Part shown: in pieces, positions 1 through 8,323 of the stretch
Numbering within the stretch: the stretch's first letter is position 1
Layout of the letters: every line of letters begins with the position of its first letter
Assembly: GCA_947167445.1 (NCBI GenBank)
Contig: CAMVID010000006.1
Location: forward strand, 114,837-178,836
Reading direction: 5' to 3'
DNA length: 64,000 nucleotides
Source: G11 sp947167445
Lineage (GTDB): Bacteria > Bacillota > Clostridia > Lachnospirales > Lachnospiraceae
Notes under the pieces: generated by a model
What the model saw: the letters and a program-made list of their open reading frames with translations, nothing else
Told to the model about the DNA's origin: nothing
Databases searched by the model: none
Translations under genes and position numbers: made by a program

Positions 1-276
1 TACCCCGATGATTTCTCTTATATCGGCGGAATGAATGTTTTAGAGAAGGCAGGTCTTTCAATTCCCGATGATATGAGCGTTGTGGGATATGATGGAATCC
101 TTCTTTCACAGATGTTAAGACCCAAGCTTACCACATATCAACAGGATGCCACCTTCATGGGTGAAGAGGCTGCCAGACAGCTGATTGAGAACATAGAACA
201 TCCTACACTTTGGCTTCCTAAACAGATTACAGTTCCCGGTAAATTAATAGAAGGAAGCACAGTTAAACAGATATAG
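1..276 (+). CDS. LacI-family transcriptional regulator, C-terminal part (5' end outside window)
   Basis: The reading frame is open from base 1 and ends at the stop at 274-276, so only the last 91 residues are present. The segment has the end of the periplasmic-binding-protein-like effector domain, including the 'IPDDMSVVGYDG' signature and the closing stretch on a target gene's conserved 'TTYQQD...MGEEAA' helix, which are typical of LacI/GalR sugar-responsive regulators. The DNA-binding domain is missing because of the window edge. It converges on a sugar ABC importer, a plausible target. A candidate LacI-type operator (core AATCGATT) lies upstream of that importer at 3889-3900. The family call is firm; the effector is unknown. 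Confidence 0.85.
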   Translation, partial: YPDDFSYIGGMNVLEKAGLSIPDDMSVVGYDGILLSQMLRPKLTTYQQDATFMGEEAARQLIENIEHPTLWLPKQITVPGKLIEGSTVKQI

Positions 277-277
277 A

Positions 278-303
278 AAAGAGCCCGATATGGGCTCTTT
301 TAT
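278..303 (+). terminator. Rho-independent terminator of the LacI-type gene
   Basis: The stem AGAGCCC / GGGCTCT is followed by TTTT immediately after the stop codon at 276. Confidence 0.85.
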
Positions 304-321
304 TATGCCTGTATTATTTAA

Positions 322-354
322 AAAGGCTATGGCAAGAAACTTGCCATAGCCTTT
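322..354 (-). terminator. Terminator of the sugar ABC operon
   Basis: A 15-bp stem (AAAGGCTATGGCAAG / CTTGCCATAGCCTTT) with a 3-nt loop is followed on the minus strand by an AT-rich tail. It lies 30 bp past the stop of the solute-binding protein gene. Confidence 0.85.
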
Positions 355-384
355 AGTTTTAAGATTGATGTTTCAGGAAACTAA

Positions 385-1932
385 TTACTTAGTAGCCTTC
401 CATGCATCGTACTGGCTCTGGAACTCAGCGATAACATCGTTAACGCCAGCTTCCTCAAGAGCTGCTTCGTACTCAGCAATCTTATCCTCAACCTGGTCAA
501 CAGGGAATGCACCGTTCTCAAGAGCGAAACCGATCTCGTTCATAACGTCACAGCAAGCTGTGTAAGCACCCTCAACAGGTGTCTTATCGAACTGGAATCC
601 GTTAGCACATGAAATCTCAGCGCCGTTGTTGAAGTCAAGGTACATCTGAGCTGTGTAAGGAGATGTAGACTCAGCTGTTACAACTGTTGCGTTTGCTGAC
701 TCCCACATTGAGTGGTTGTAAGAAGCATCAGCAACCTTCTCTACGTAACCATCAGCGTCGTAGTTGAAGTCTGTTCCTTCGATACCGTAAGTATACATAT
801 CAGCAAGAGTCTTATCTGTGTAAAGGAGACCCATGAACTCGATAGCTGCCTTAGCTGCTTCGTCAGATGCTGTACCAGCGATAGCGTAGCAAGAACCAAG
901 ACAAGAATCTGTGTGCATGTAGTTCTTTGTAACCTTAGCCATTACAACTTCTCTGTTGTAACGTCCGTTTGCTTCTGCGTTGTTGGGAATATCTGTCCAC
1001 CATGAAACGCCCCACTTGTCACCCTGGATGGTGTTGTCGTTTGTGGTCTTTGTAGCGTCATCCTCTGAAAGGTATCCAGCCTCAGCCCACTCAGCCATAA
1101 GTGTTGTGAACTCTTTGTACTCGTCAGAAAGAACTGTGTTAACTACTTCATCTGTATCTCTGTCAACAGCAACCCATGAAGAAGCAGAGTCACCTGTGAA
1201 GAAATCAAAGCTGTCGATGTAGTAACGATAGAACATAGCTGTTCTCTGTGTAAGGTATGTGTAAGGAAGACCTTCTGCACTGAATGCCTCAAGAGCAGGA
1301 GTTAAATCCTTAAGAGTCTTGATGGAAGCAACGTCTACGCCGTACTTGTCAACAAGATCCTTACGAAGCATTACGTTGTAACCTTCAACGTTATCCTTGT
1401 AAACAGGGATGTAGTAGTTCTTTCCTGCATACTTGGAAGCTTCCCACTGCTTGGAATCCATTGAATCATAAAGAGTTGTGCCGGGAAGGAGATCTGTGAT
1501 ATCCTTACAAGCGTTTGCAGCAAAGAGCTGCTTTGTTCCGATTGTGTCAAGCCATGAAGCTGTCCAGAAAAGGTCAACTTCGTTGTTAGCGATTGCAAGG
1601 TTACCTTTTTCAGCGTACTCGTTTGAGCTGATATCCTGAAGCTCGATCTGTACGTTGATCTTATCAGCGATGTAAGCGTTGATAGCGTCCTGAACCTCTT
1701 TGGTTCTAGCTGAATCAGGAACTACGTTGAAGCAGTTTCTCATCATTCTTACAGTAACAACATCACCTGATGCTGTAGACTCGGTTGCTTCTTCTGTTGT
1801 TGCAGGAGCAGCTTCCTCTGTCTTTGTTTCTGTGTTGTTTGTTGTTGCGCCTGCGTTTGTGCTACCACAACCTGCAAGCATTGTCATTGTCATGGCTGCA
1901 GCCATTAACAGTGAAACGACTTTCTTTTTCAT
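385..1932 (-). CDS. Sugar ABC transporter substrate-binding lipoprotein (LplA/DUF3502-like)
   Basis: This is the extracellular binding component of a carbohydrate importer. The start at 1932 is preferred to an in-frame ATG at 1995 because AAAGGAGG lies just upstream and the protein then begins with a lipoprotein signal: positive n-region (MKKK), hydrophobic core and a lipobox LAGC with Cys22. The remaining ~490 residues resemble family-1 solute-binding proteins of the LplA type, with the N-terminal 'AYIADKINVQIELQDI' strand region. A Thr/Glu/Ala-rich linker follows the lipid anchor. It is the third gene of a minus-strand operon with two permeases; no ATPase is encoded here, so a shared MsmX-like ATPase elsewhere is likely. 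The substrate cannot be read from the sequence. Confidence 0.9.
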   Translation of the reverse strand: MKKKVVSLLMAAAMTMTMLAGCGSTNAGATTNNTETKTEEAAPATTEEATESTASGDVVTVRMMRNCFNVVPDSARTKEVQDAINAYIADKINVQIELQDISSNEYAEKGNLAIANNEVDLFWTASWLDTIGTKQLFAANACKDITDLLPGTTLYDSMDSKQWEASKYAGKNYYIPVYKDNVEGYNVMLRKDLVDKYGVDVASIKTLKDLTPALEAFSAEGLPYTYLTQRTAMFYRYYIDSFDFFTGDSASSWVAVDRDTDEVVNTVLSDEYKEFTTLMAEWAEAGYLSEDDATKTTNDNTIQGDKWGVSWWTDIPNNAEANGRYNREVVMAKVTKNYMHTDSCLGSCYAIAGTASDEAAKAAIEFMGLLYTDKTLADMYTYGIEGTDFNYDADGYVEKVADASYNHSMWESANATVVTAESTSPYTAQMYLDFNNGAEISCANGFQFDKTPVEGAYTACCDVMNEIGFALENGAFPVDQVEDKIAEYEAALEEAGVNDVIAEFQSQYDAWKATK

Positions 1933-1999
1933 GTTATCCTCCTTTTGGAATAAGAAAAGTTTATCTGAACCTTCAAAAATGAAGGGTTCATTCATGTTA

Positions 2000-2929
2000 T
2001 TAACCTTTAACCGAACCGACTGTAAGACCTTTGATAAAGTACTTCTGGAAGAAGGGATATACGATAACGATAGGTCCTACTACTACAAGAACGGTTGCCA
2101 TTGTTGCTGAGTACTGAGGAATTGTTCCACCCATGGCAGCCTTAACAACTGAAGGAACGTTGGTGTTGTTCAAAAGGAACTCAATACTCTTCTGAATGCT
2201 GATAAGTAAAAGCTGTAAAGGCTTCTTGTTATCGGAAGTAATGAAAATCAAAGCGTTCTGCCAATCATTCCAATATGAAGTAGCCATCATGAAACCAACT
2301 GCTGCAAGTGAGGGCTTAAGGAGAGGGAACGTAATCTGGAAGAAGGTTCTCCAGTCTCCGGCACCGTCAATCTTGGCTGCTTCCATCAATTCCTTGGGGA
2401 TACTGTTGGCAATATAGGTTCTCAAAATGATAACGTTCATGGTGGTTACCATCAAAGGAAGAATCAATACTGCAAGAGTGTCCTTCAATCCGTACATGGA
2501 TGTGAATACAATGTATCCTGAAAGAGTACCTCCGTTGAAAAGCATAGGAATCAACAGGAAGATTGATAAAAACTTTGATAATCTAAAATCGGGACGGCTG
2601 ATGGCGTAAGCATACATGCTCATTACCAAAAGGCCCAAAGCTGTTCCTGCTACTGTAACGAAAATAGTTACACCGTAGGATACAAAAAGCTGTTTACCAT
2701 ATTTCATTACGGCGTTGAAACCATTCATAGACCATTTAACAGGGATGAACTTAAATCCGTTGTCTGTAATGGACATCTCATCTGCAAAAGCAGAAACCAG
2801 AACAATTTCAATAGGTAAAAAACAAAACAGTGTATAAATAAGGAGAACTAAAGCCAATACGTACTGGCCAAATCCTTTTTTCTCATGTCTTGAAGGGGCT
2901 AAATCCAAATTCTTGTTTTTCTTACTCAT
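2000..2929 (-). CDS. Carbohydrate ABC transporter permease (LplC/YtcP-like)
   Basis: This is an inner-membrane permease subunit of the sugar importer. It has about six membrane segments after a charged cytoplasmic N-terminus, and the conserved EAA loop 'MEAAKIDGAGDWRTFFQI' that docks with the ATPase. At 309 residues it has the usual length. It lies 13 bp downstream of the first permease and about 70 bp ahead of the binding-protein gene, so the three genes form one transcription unit. It belongs to the MalG-like half of the permease pair. Confidence 0.9.
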   Translation of the reverse strand: MSKKNKNLDLAPSRHEKKGFGQYVLALVLLIYTLFCFLPIEIVLVSAFADEMSITDNGFKFIPVKWSMNGFNAVMKYGKQLFVSYGVTIFVTVAGTALGLLVMSMYAYAISRPDFRLSKFLSIFLLIPMLFNGGTLSGYIVFTSMYGLKDTLAVLILPLMVTTMNVIILRTYIANSIPKELMEAAKIDGAGDWRTFFQITFPLLKPSLAAVGFMMATSYWNDWQNALIFITSDNKKPLQLLLISIQKSIEFLLNNTNVPSVVKAAMGGTIPQYSATMATVLVVVGPIVIVYPFFQKYFIKGLTVGSVKG

Positions 2930-2942
2930 CTTCGTCCCTCCC

Positions 2943-3848
2943 TTAGAATAATGCGTTCTCGGGAGCTACTTTGCGAACTGTGAAGTTAGCAAGAAGCATT
3001 AAGAGAAGACCGATAACTGACTGGAACAAAGATGAAGCGGCGGTGAAACCAAAGTTTGCACTCTTCATGATTGCGTTAAGGATGTAGGAATCCAAAACCT
3101 GAGTTGTATCATAAAGCATTCCGCTGTTTCTGGTTACCTGATAGAAAAGACCTGTGTCAGATCTCATAATGTTACCTACTGAAAGAAGTAACATAACGGT
3201 AATCATAGGAATCAGACTGGGAATTGAGATATGCCATATGCTCTGCCACTTGTTGGCACCGTCAATCTCTGCTGCTTCGTAAAGTTCAGAGTCTACACCG
3301 GCAAGAACTGACATATATAATACTGAACCGTAACCGGTATCTTTCCAAATCTTGATGATCAAAAGAATCCAGGGCCAAAGTGCAGCCGTTGAATAGAATC
3401 TGGTGCTTGTACCCAAGGTATTGTTGATGATACCTGTATCGGTACTGATGAATGCGTACGCAATAAAGTTTACAGCTGCGTAAGAAATGAATACGGGAAC
3501 AATCATGATTGTCTGCATTGTCTTGGCAAGCTTCTTAAAGAAGAGTCTGTCAAGAGCAATGGCAAGAGCAACATTTAAGAATGTTCCTACCGCTGTAAAA
3601 AGAAAATAGTAAAGAACAGTGTTCTTTGTAATGCTGTAGAACTTACTCTTGGATGCAACGAGCATCTTAAAGTTGTCCAAACCTACCCAAGGGCTTCCGA
3701 AGATTCCTGCCTGGTAGTCAAACTTCTTAAACGCAAGAATAAGACCGCTCATGGGAACATACATTATAAAGAACAAAATCAGAAAAGCAGGAAGTGCCAT
3801 CAATACATGGTTCCTGTTTTTCCAGGTATTATGTAAAAAACCTTTCAT
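2943..3848 (-). CDS. Carbohydrate ABC transporter permease (LplB/YteP-like)
   Basis: This is the MalF-like permease partner and the first gene of the importer operon. It has six hydrophobic segments and the EAA loop 'YEAAEIDGANKWQSIWHI'. The start at 3848 is supported by an AGGAGAC ribosome site 8 bp upstream. The family is often linked to import of oligosaccharides from plant polysaccharides, but substrate specificity is not visible here. Upstream, a palindromic AATCGATT element lies in the probable promoter region. Confidence 0.9.
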   Translation of the reverse strand: MKGFLHNTWKNRNHVLMALPAFLILFFIMYVPMSGLILAFKKFDYQAGIFGSPWVGLDNFKMLVASKSKFYSITKNTVLYYFLFTAVGTFLNVALAIALDRLFFKKLAKTMQTIMIVPVFISYAAVNFIAYAFISTDTGIINNTLGTSTRFYSTAALWPWILLIIKIWKDTGYGSVLYMSVLAGVDSELYEAAEIDGANKWQSIWHISIPSLIPMITVMLLLSVGNIMRSDTGLFYQVTRNSGMLYDTTQVLDSYILNAIMKSANFGFTAASSLFQSVIGLLLMLLANFTVRKVAPENALF

Positions 3849-3888
3849 ATTTGTCTCCTAAGTCGCTGCTAATGAACTATAATGTTTC

Positions 3889-3900
3889 TTAATCGATTTC
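3889..3900. promoter_or_regulatory. Candidate LacI-type operator upstream of the sugar ABC operon
   Basis: TTAATCGATTTC contains the perfect 8-bp palindrome AATCGATT with the central CG typical of LacI-family sites (AANCGNTT). It lies about 45 bp upstream of the permease start. A perfect 12-bp version occurs before the GH9 gene at 22672-22683. The motif is short, so chance occurrence is possible. Confidence 0.4.
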
Positions 3901-4032
3901 GTACTCATAATATACAACACTTTAACCTTAAAATCAACTTAGAAAAGAGAAGTTTTGTGCATATTTGAAATTTTTGGCCGATTTGAACAAATACGAGAGA
4001 AAGATTTTATGAAAAATTACTGTGAAAAACAT

Positions 4033-4068
4033 AAAAAAAGGCGAATATCATAGGATAAACGCCTTTTT
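4033..4068 (-). terminator. Terminator of the ABC exporter operon
   Basis: AAAAAGGCG and CGCCTTTTT arms enclose an inner TATC/GATA pairing, and a T-run follows on the minus strand. It lies 40 bp past the stop of the exporter gene that ends at 4108. Confidence 0.8.
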
Positions 4069-4107
4069 GCCTTAATCGTTTAAGAGTCCATTTACTTAAC
4101 TAATTAC

Positions 4108-5895
4108 TTAACCGACCTCCAAACCTTCCATCTGGGCGGTATAGAGATGATAGTAATCACCTTTTTTGGCCATAAGTTCATCATGACTTCCGCATTCGGT
4201 GATTCCGCCATCATTTATGTACATTATCTTGTCACATTTCGTAATTGTTGAGAGCCTGTGAGCAATGATAAAGCTGGTTCTTCCGGAAAGCATTGCGTCC
4301 AGACCCTTTTGAAGAGCTTTCTCAGTTTGCACGTCAATACTTGAGGTCGCTTCATCGAGAACAAGAATTGAAGGGTTCGAAAGCAGGGTTCTTGCAAAGG
4401 AGATAAGCTGCTTTTGACCCTGTGACAAAAGAGCACCTCTCTCCTTAACCTCTGTGTGGTATCCATTTGACATGTTTCGTATGAAATCATGGGCACAGAC
4501 TGTTTTGGCTGCCCGCCTTATTTCTGTTTCGGAAGCATCAAGCTTGCCGTATCTTATATTATCTTCAATGGTTCCCGAGAAAATAAAGCTGTCCTGAAGC
4601 ATTATTCCCATTTGAGAACGAAGGGATTGTAACGTTACTTTCGAAATATCCTGTCCGTCGATAAGAATTCTTCCGCTGTCCACATTGTAGAAACGGGAAA
4701 TCAGGCTTACTATGGTACTCTTTCCCGCTCCGGTGGGACCGACTAACGCAACACTTTCGCCGGGCTTAACAGTAAAGGAAACATTGTGAAGTATCTCCTT
4801 ACCGGGTTCGTAAGAGAAAGAAACATTTTCGAAGGTTACTTCGCCGGTTATATCTTTCATCTTTACAGCGTCGGGAGCATCGTCAACTTCAACGGGTTCA
4901 TCCATTGTTTCGAATATTCTCTCCAGGTAAGCCATGTTGTTTATGAAGTTGTTAAAGATGTTACCGAGATTCATTATGGGCTGCCAGAATCTTGAAGCGT
5001 AACTTGATACTGCAACAATGGTACCTAAAGTTTCGTTACCGCCGGAAAAGATTACGAGACCGAAAACGAAAATTGCTGCTCTTACTATAACGGAGATGGT
5101 ATCGATTCCCGGCCATACAAGAGTTGAGTAGCTTACGGCTTTCATCCAGGTCTTACGACATCTGCCTGATAACTCTTTAAAAATCTCAGCGTTCTCATCT
5201 TCTCTTGCAAAAATCTGTGTGATTCTGGCACCTACGATGTTTTCCTGAAGGTATGCATTTAAGTTTGAGTTCTTGTTGGAAACCTGCTGCCATGCCACCC
5301 TTTGCCTATTCTTAATCCAGAACATGAAAACTGCAAGAACCGGTACACCTGCAAGTACAACAAGGCTCAACTTAACGTCGATTAAGAACATGAAAACAAC
5401 GATAAATATAAGGTTGAAGATTTCCAGGATTACATTTATAAGACCGTTACTTAACATGTCCGAAACAGAGTTTACGTAGTTAACAACTCTGACAAGGATT
5501 TTTCCGTGGGGCCTGTCATCATAATACTGAAAGGGAAGTTTCTGCAGATGCTTAAAAAGATCTGTACGTATCTGATAAATTATGTCCTGGCTGACGTTAA
5601 CCATGATTCGGCTTCTTATGGTGGAGAAAATAACGCTGATAACATAAAAAGTCACTGCATATATAACCAGCCTGTATAGCATATGAACATCTTTTGCCGG
5701 AATGGCTTCATCCAAGGCCAGCTGAACGAGTTTCGGACCAAAGAGAGCAGCTATTCCTGCTATTCCCGAAAGGAAGAAGGCCAGAATCATCTTGCCGGCG
5801 TGCTTCTTAATATATTCGGAAGCCCGAAGGAGATGTCGTATGTCAAATGGTGTTTCTAATATTTCGTCTTCTTTATAGGTATTTCTTCTTGCCAT
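4108..5895 (-). CDS. ABC exporter half-transporter with the consensus ATPase site
   Basis: A multidrug/lipid-type (MsbA/LmrA-like) fused permease-ATPase. Residues ~1-330 carry six membrane helices (ABC transmembrane type 1) and residues ~350-590 the nucleotide-binding domain. Walker A is GPTGAGKST (~384-392), Walker B is ILVLDEATSSID with the catalytic Glu, and the H-loop is IIAHRLST. The signature motif is LSQGQ rather than LSGGQ. It lies 17 bp downstream of a second half-transporter of nearly equal length, so the two probably form a heterodimer. The Gln in the signature fits the degenerate side of the composite ATP site. Substrate unknown. Confidence 0.9.
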   Translation of the reverse strand: MARRNTYKEDEILETPFDIRHLLRASEYIKKHAGKMILAFFLSGIAGIAALFGPKLVQLALDEAIPAKDVHMLYRLVIYAVTFYVISVIFSTIRSRIMVNVSQDIIYQIRTDLFKHLQKLPFQYYDDRPHGKILVRVVNYVNSVSDMLSNGLINVILEIFNLIFIVVFMFLIDVKLSLVVLAGVPVLAVFMFWIKNRQRVAWQQVSNKNSNLNAYLQENIVGARITQIFAREDENAEIFKELSGRCRKTWMKAVSYSTLVWPGIDTISVIVRAAIFVFGLVIFSGGNETLGTIVAVSSYASRFWQPIMNLGNIFNNFINNMAYLERIFETMDEPVEVDDAPDAVKMKDITGEVTFENVSFSYEPGKEILHNVSFTVKPGESVALVGPTGAGKSTIVSLISRFYNVDSGRILIDGQDISKVTLQSLRSQMGIMLQDSFIFSGTIEDNIRYGKLDASETEIRRAAKTVCAHDFIRNMSNGYHTEVKERGALLSQGQKQLISFARTLLSNPSILVLDEATSSIDVQTEKALQKGLDAMLSGRTSFIIAHRLSTITKCDKIMYINDGGITECGSHDELMAKKGDYYHLYTAQMEGLEVG

Positions 5896-5912
5896 TTAAT
5901 CTCCCTCCTTTC

Positions 5913-7697
5913 CTAGGCACCGGTCTGAAGCTTAACCAGCTCGGCGTAGTATCCGCCCTTCTTGATTAACTCTTCATGGGTTCCGCGTTCGGTAATCTCG
6001 CCGTGTTCCATAATGAGAATCTGGTCTGCATCCTTGGTGGTGGAGATACGCTGAGCAATTATTATCTTGGTACAAGGGAAGTCCAAATGACGGAGACTTT
6101 CCTGAATTTCTTTCTCGGTTTCAAGGTCCACGGCAGATGTTGTGTCATCGAGAATCAGAATGGAGGGTCTTACCGCAAGGGCTCTCGCAAGAGAGATTCT
6201 TTGTTTTTGACCGCCGGAGAGACCTACGCCTCTCTCTCCCACTATGGTGTCGTAGCCCTCAGGCATCTTTGCAATGAAATCAGATGCTACAGAGTATTTG
6301 GCAAAACGCACCACCTGCTCCTTTGTTATCTCGCTGTCGCCATAAGCAATGTTTCCGTCTATGGTGTCGGAATAAAGAAGCACATCCTGGGTAGCAAGGC
6401 CGATATTCTTACGAAGCTGTGAAAGCTTCAGTCTGTTTACATTTATTCCATCCACAAGAACTTCGCCTTCAATGGGTTCGTAGAACCTGGGAATCAAGTG
6501 GATAAGGGAGGTTTTACCACAGCCGGTTTCGCCCATAATTGCGATGGTTTCCCCGGGCTTGGCTGTAAATGAAATATGCTCAAGGACAGGAAGCTTTCCG
6601 TCGGAGTACATGAAGGAAACATTCCTGAATTCAATTTCGCCTTTGAATCTTTCGGGTTTGTCGATGGCATCGGGGGCATCAACAATGTCGGGGGCAGAGT
6701 AATAAATCTCCATAACCTTTGCGGAGGCAGCAGAGAATCTCTGGAATTCATTCATGACGTTTCCAAGCTGTCTCATGGGGTTGGCAATTGCCCAGATAAG
6801 ACCCGAGAAAGCAACGTACTCACCCATGGACAGTTTTCCTTCTATAAGGAAAAGACCGCCCACAAGAATTAAGATAACCGAAAGTGCGTTGGCGAGGGTC
6901 TCAACGTAGGGATAGAATTTCAGCCAGACAAACGCTGTTTTCTTGTTGGTATCCCTGAAGTCTGAGTTGCAATCGTCAAACTTCTCTATTTCATAGTCTT
7001 CTCTGGCAAAAGCTTTAACCACTCTGTTGCCGGCTATGTTCTCCTGTGCCACAGTGTTCATGTAAGCAAGCTTTTCACGAAGCAAAGCGTGCAAAGGAGC
7101 AACAAGAAGTTTGAACACATATATAATAAAGAAGATAAGTGGAGCTATGATGAGAAGATAAAGGGCAAGCTGCCAGTTCATGGAAAGGAAGTAGATGGCT
7201 GTTGCACCAATAAGGGCAAAGGCTTCCACCACCATTCTTACAACCCAGGCAAGCATATGCCGCACCGCATCAAGATCTCCGGTAAGTCTTGTCATCAAAT
7301 CACCTGTACGATAGGTGCTGTAGAACTTCATGTCCTGTCTTTGTATTTTGTCATAAAGAAAGTTTCTTACTTTAAAAAGCACGTGCTGGGAGACCTTCTC
7401 ATAGCCCATGCAGTCAAAGTAGACAATGATACATCTTAGGACGGTCAGGCCTACCATTAAAATAAGAAGTCTTACAAATTCATCTCCATGGGAGGAAAGA
7501 TATTCCTTTGCTCCTTCTCCGGTTAAGAACTTGTCTACAATTTGCCCAGAAAAATAAGGCACAGTCAACTGCATAATATTGTAGACGACCGTGCCAAGTA
7601 TGGCGAAACCATAGAGCAAGCGATAACCTTCCATGTTGTCCCAAAGCCACTGAAGCCTGGTTCTTGGATAGTTCCACTTTCCGCTTTTGTTTTTCAT
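5913..7697 (-). CDS. ABC exporter half-transporter with the degenerate ATPase site
   Basis: First gene of the exporter pair, with an N-terminal six-helix membrane domain and a C-terminal nucleotide-binding domain. Walker A is GETGCGKTS (~387-395) and the signature LSGGQKQ is canonical. Walker B reads LILDDTTSAVD, with Asp where the catalytic Glu is expected, and the switch region reads IIAQRIST, with Gln instead of His. These substitutions mark the non-catalytic site found in one subunit of heterodimeric exporters such as TM287/288. Its canonical signature would complete the active site of the neighbour. A GGGG ribosome site precedes the ATG. Confidence 0.9.
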   Translation of the reverse strand: MKNKSGKWNYPRTRLQWLWDNMEGYRLLYGFAILGTVVYNIMQLTVPYFSGQIVDKFLTGEGAKEYLSSHGDEFVRLLILMVGLTVLRCIIVYFDCMGYEKVSQHVLFKVRNFLYDKIQRQDMKFYSTYRTGDLMTRLTGDLDAVRHMLAWVVRMVVEAFALIGATAIYFLSMNWQLALYLLIIAPLIFFIIYVFKLLVAPLHALLREKLAYMNTVAQENIAGNRVVKAFAREDYEIEKFDDCNSDFRDTNKKTAFVWLKFYPYVETLANALSVILILVGGLFLIEGKLSMGEYVAFSGLIWAIANPMRQLGNVMNEFQRFSAASAKVMEIYYSAPDIVDAPDAIDKPERFKGEIEFRNVSFMYSDGKLPVLEHISFTAKPGETIAIMGETGCGKTSLIHLIPRFYEPIEGEVLVDGINVNRLKLSQLRKNIGLATQDVLLYSDTIDGNIAYGDSEITKEQVVRFAKYSVASDFIAKMPEGYDTIVGERGVGLSGGQKQRISLARALAVRPSILILDDTTSAVDLETEKEIQESLRHLDFPCTKIIIAQRISTTKDADQILIMEHGEITERGTHEELIKKGGYYAELVKLQTGA

Positions 7698-7793
7698 AAT
7701 TTACCCCGTTTAGTTAAAGAGAATTAACTTGTTAAAATCGATTCTATTCTACTTATGAGAAAGATACAAGGTGTATTTTTTATATATGGTGCA

Positions 7794-7824
7794 AAAAAAC
7801 GGCGGACCAAAAAATCCGCCGTTT
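7794..7824 (-). terminator. Terminator of the glycyl radical cofactor gene
   Basis: AAACGGCGGA / TCCGCCGTTT stem with a T-run on the minus strand, 30 bp past the stop at 7855. It also separates this gene from the exporter promoter. Confidence 0.85.
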
Positions 7825-7854
7825 AAGATTTCAATATTCAGTTTGTGAGAGGGT

Positions 7855-8100
7855 TTAAACCGACTCGTGGAATGTTCTTGAAATAACGTCAGCCTGCTGT
7901 TCGGGTGTTAACTTAATGAAGTTAACAGCATATCCGGAAACCCTGATTGTAAGCTGAGGATATTTCTCGGGATGCTTTTGTGCATCGTAGAGAGTATCTC
8001 TGTTAAGAACGTTTACGTTTAAGTGATGTCCGCCTTTTGCTGCGTATCCATCAAGTAAAGAAACAAGATTGCTAACCTGTGATGCATTTGCTGCTGCCAT
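7855..8100 (-). CDS. grcA: Autonomous glycyl radical cofactor (PFL C-terminal domain only)
   Basis: An 81-residue protein that is essentially only the C-terminal radical domain of pyruvate formate-lyase. The glycyl radical motif RVSGYAVNF places the radical Gly at residue 56, and the tail 'QQADVISRTFHES' matches the PFL C-terminus. In E. coli the equivalent YfiD/GrcA replaces the radical domain of PFL that oxygen has cleaved. This copy is shorter than YfiD (127 aa) and lacks its N-terminal extension. AAGGAGG lies 8 bp before the ATG. It is divergent from an oxygen-detoxification cluster and appears to share a regulator with it, which fits a repair role. Confidence in the family is high; function in this organism is inferred. 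Confidence 0.9.
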   Translation of the reverse strand: MAAANASQVSNLVSLLDGYAAKGGHHLNVNVLNRDTLYDAQKHPEKYPQLTIRVSGYAVNFIKLTPEQQADVISRTFHESV

Positions 8101-8155
8101 GTGAATACCTCCTTTTCAAATGACTGTATGTGAGATTGGTTTGATTTCTACCTAT

Positions 8156-8197
8156 ATAATAGGAAAAAAATATTAAAGAGTCCGTAACATTCGTTAC
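8156..8197 (-). promoter_or_regulatory. grcA promoter with GTAAC-N4-GTTAC activator site
   Basis: The palindrome GTAACATTCGTTAC (8184-8197) is centred at 8190.5. On the minus strand a TATTAT -10 hexamer begins at 8161, 29.5 bp from that centre, which puts the site at -41.5 relative to the expected start. This is the class II activator position used by Crp/Fnr proteins. The transcription start is inferred, not measured. Confidence 0.6.
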
Positions 8198-8239
8198 GAG
8201 AATAAATTAACAATTGTTGACGTGACTATCTTAACTAAT

Positions 8240-8281
8240 GTAACATATGTTACAGAAGCACTTGCTTTTATTTGATACTAT
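8240..8281 (+). promoter_or_regulatory. Superoxide reductase operon promoter with GTAAC-N4-GTTAC activator site
   Basis: GTAACATATGTTAC (8240-8253) is a perfect 14-bp palindrome centred at 8246.5. A TACTAT -10 hexamer begins at 8276, again exactly 29.5 bp from the centre, giving a -41.5 activator position. No good -35 hexamer is present, as expected of an activator-dependent promoter. The spacing matches that of the divergent grcA promoter. Confidence 0.6.
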
Positions 8282-8323
8282 AGGCAATGGAAAACAACAT
8301 TATACTGTAAGGAGGGCAAAAGA

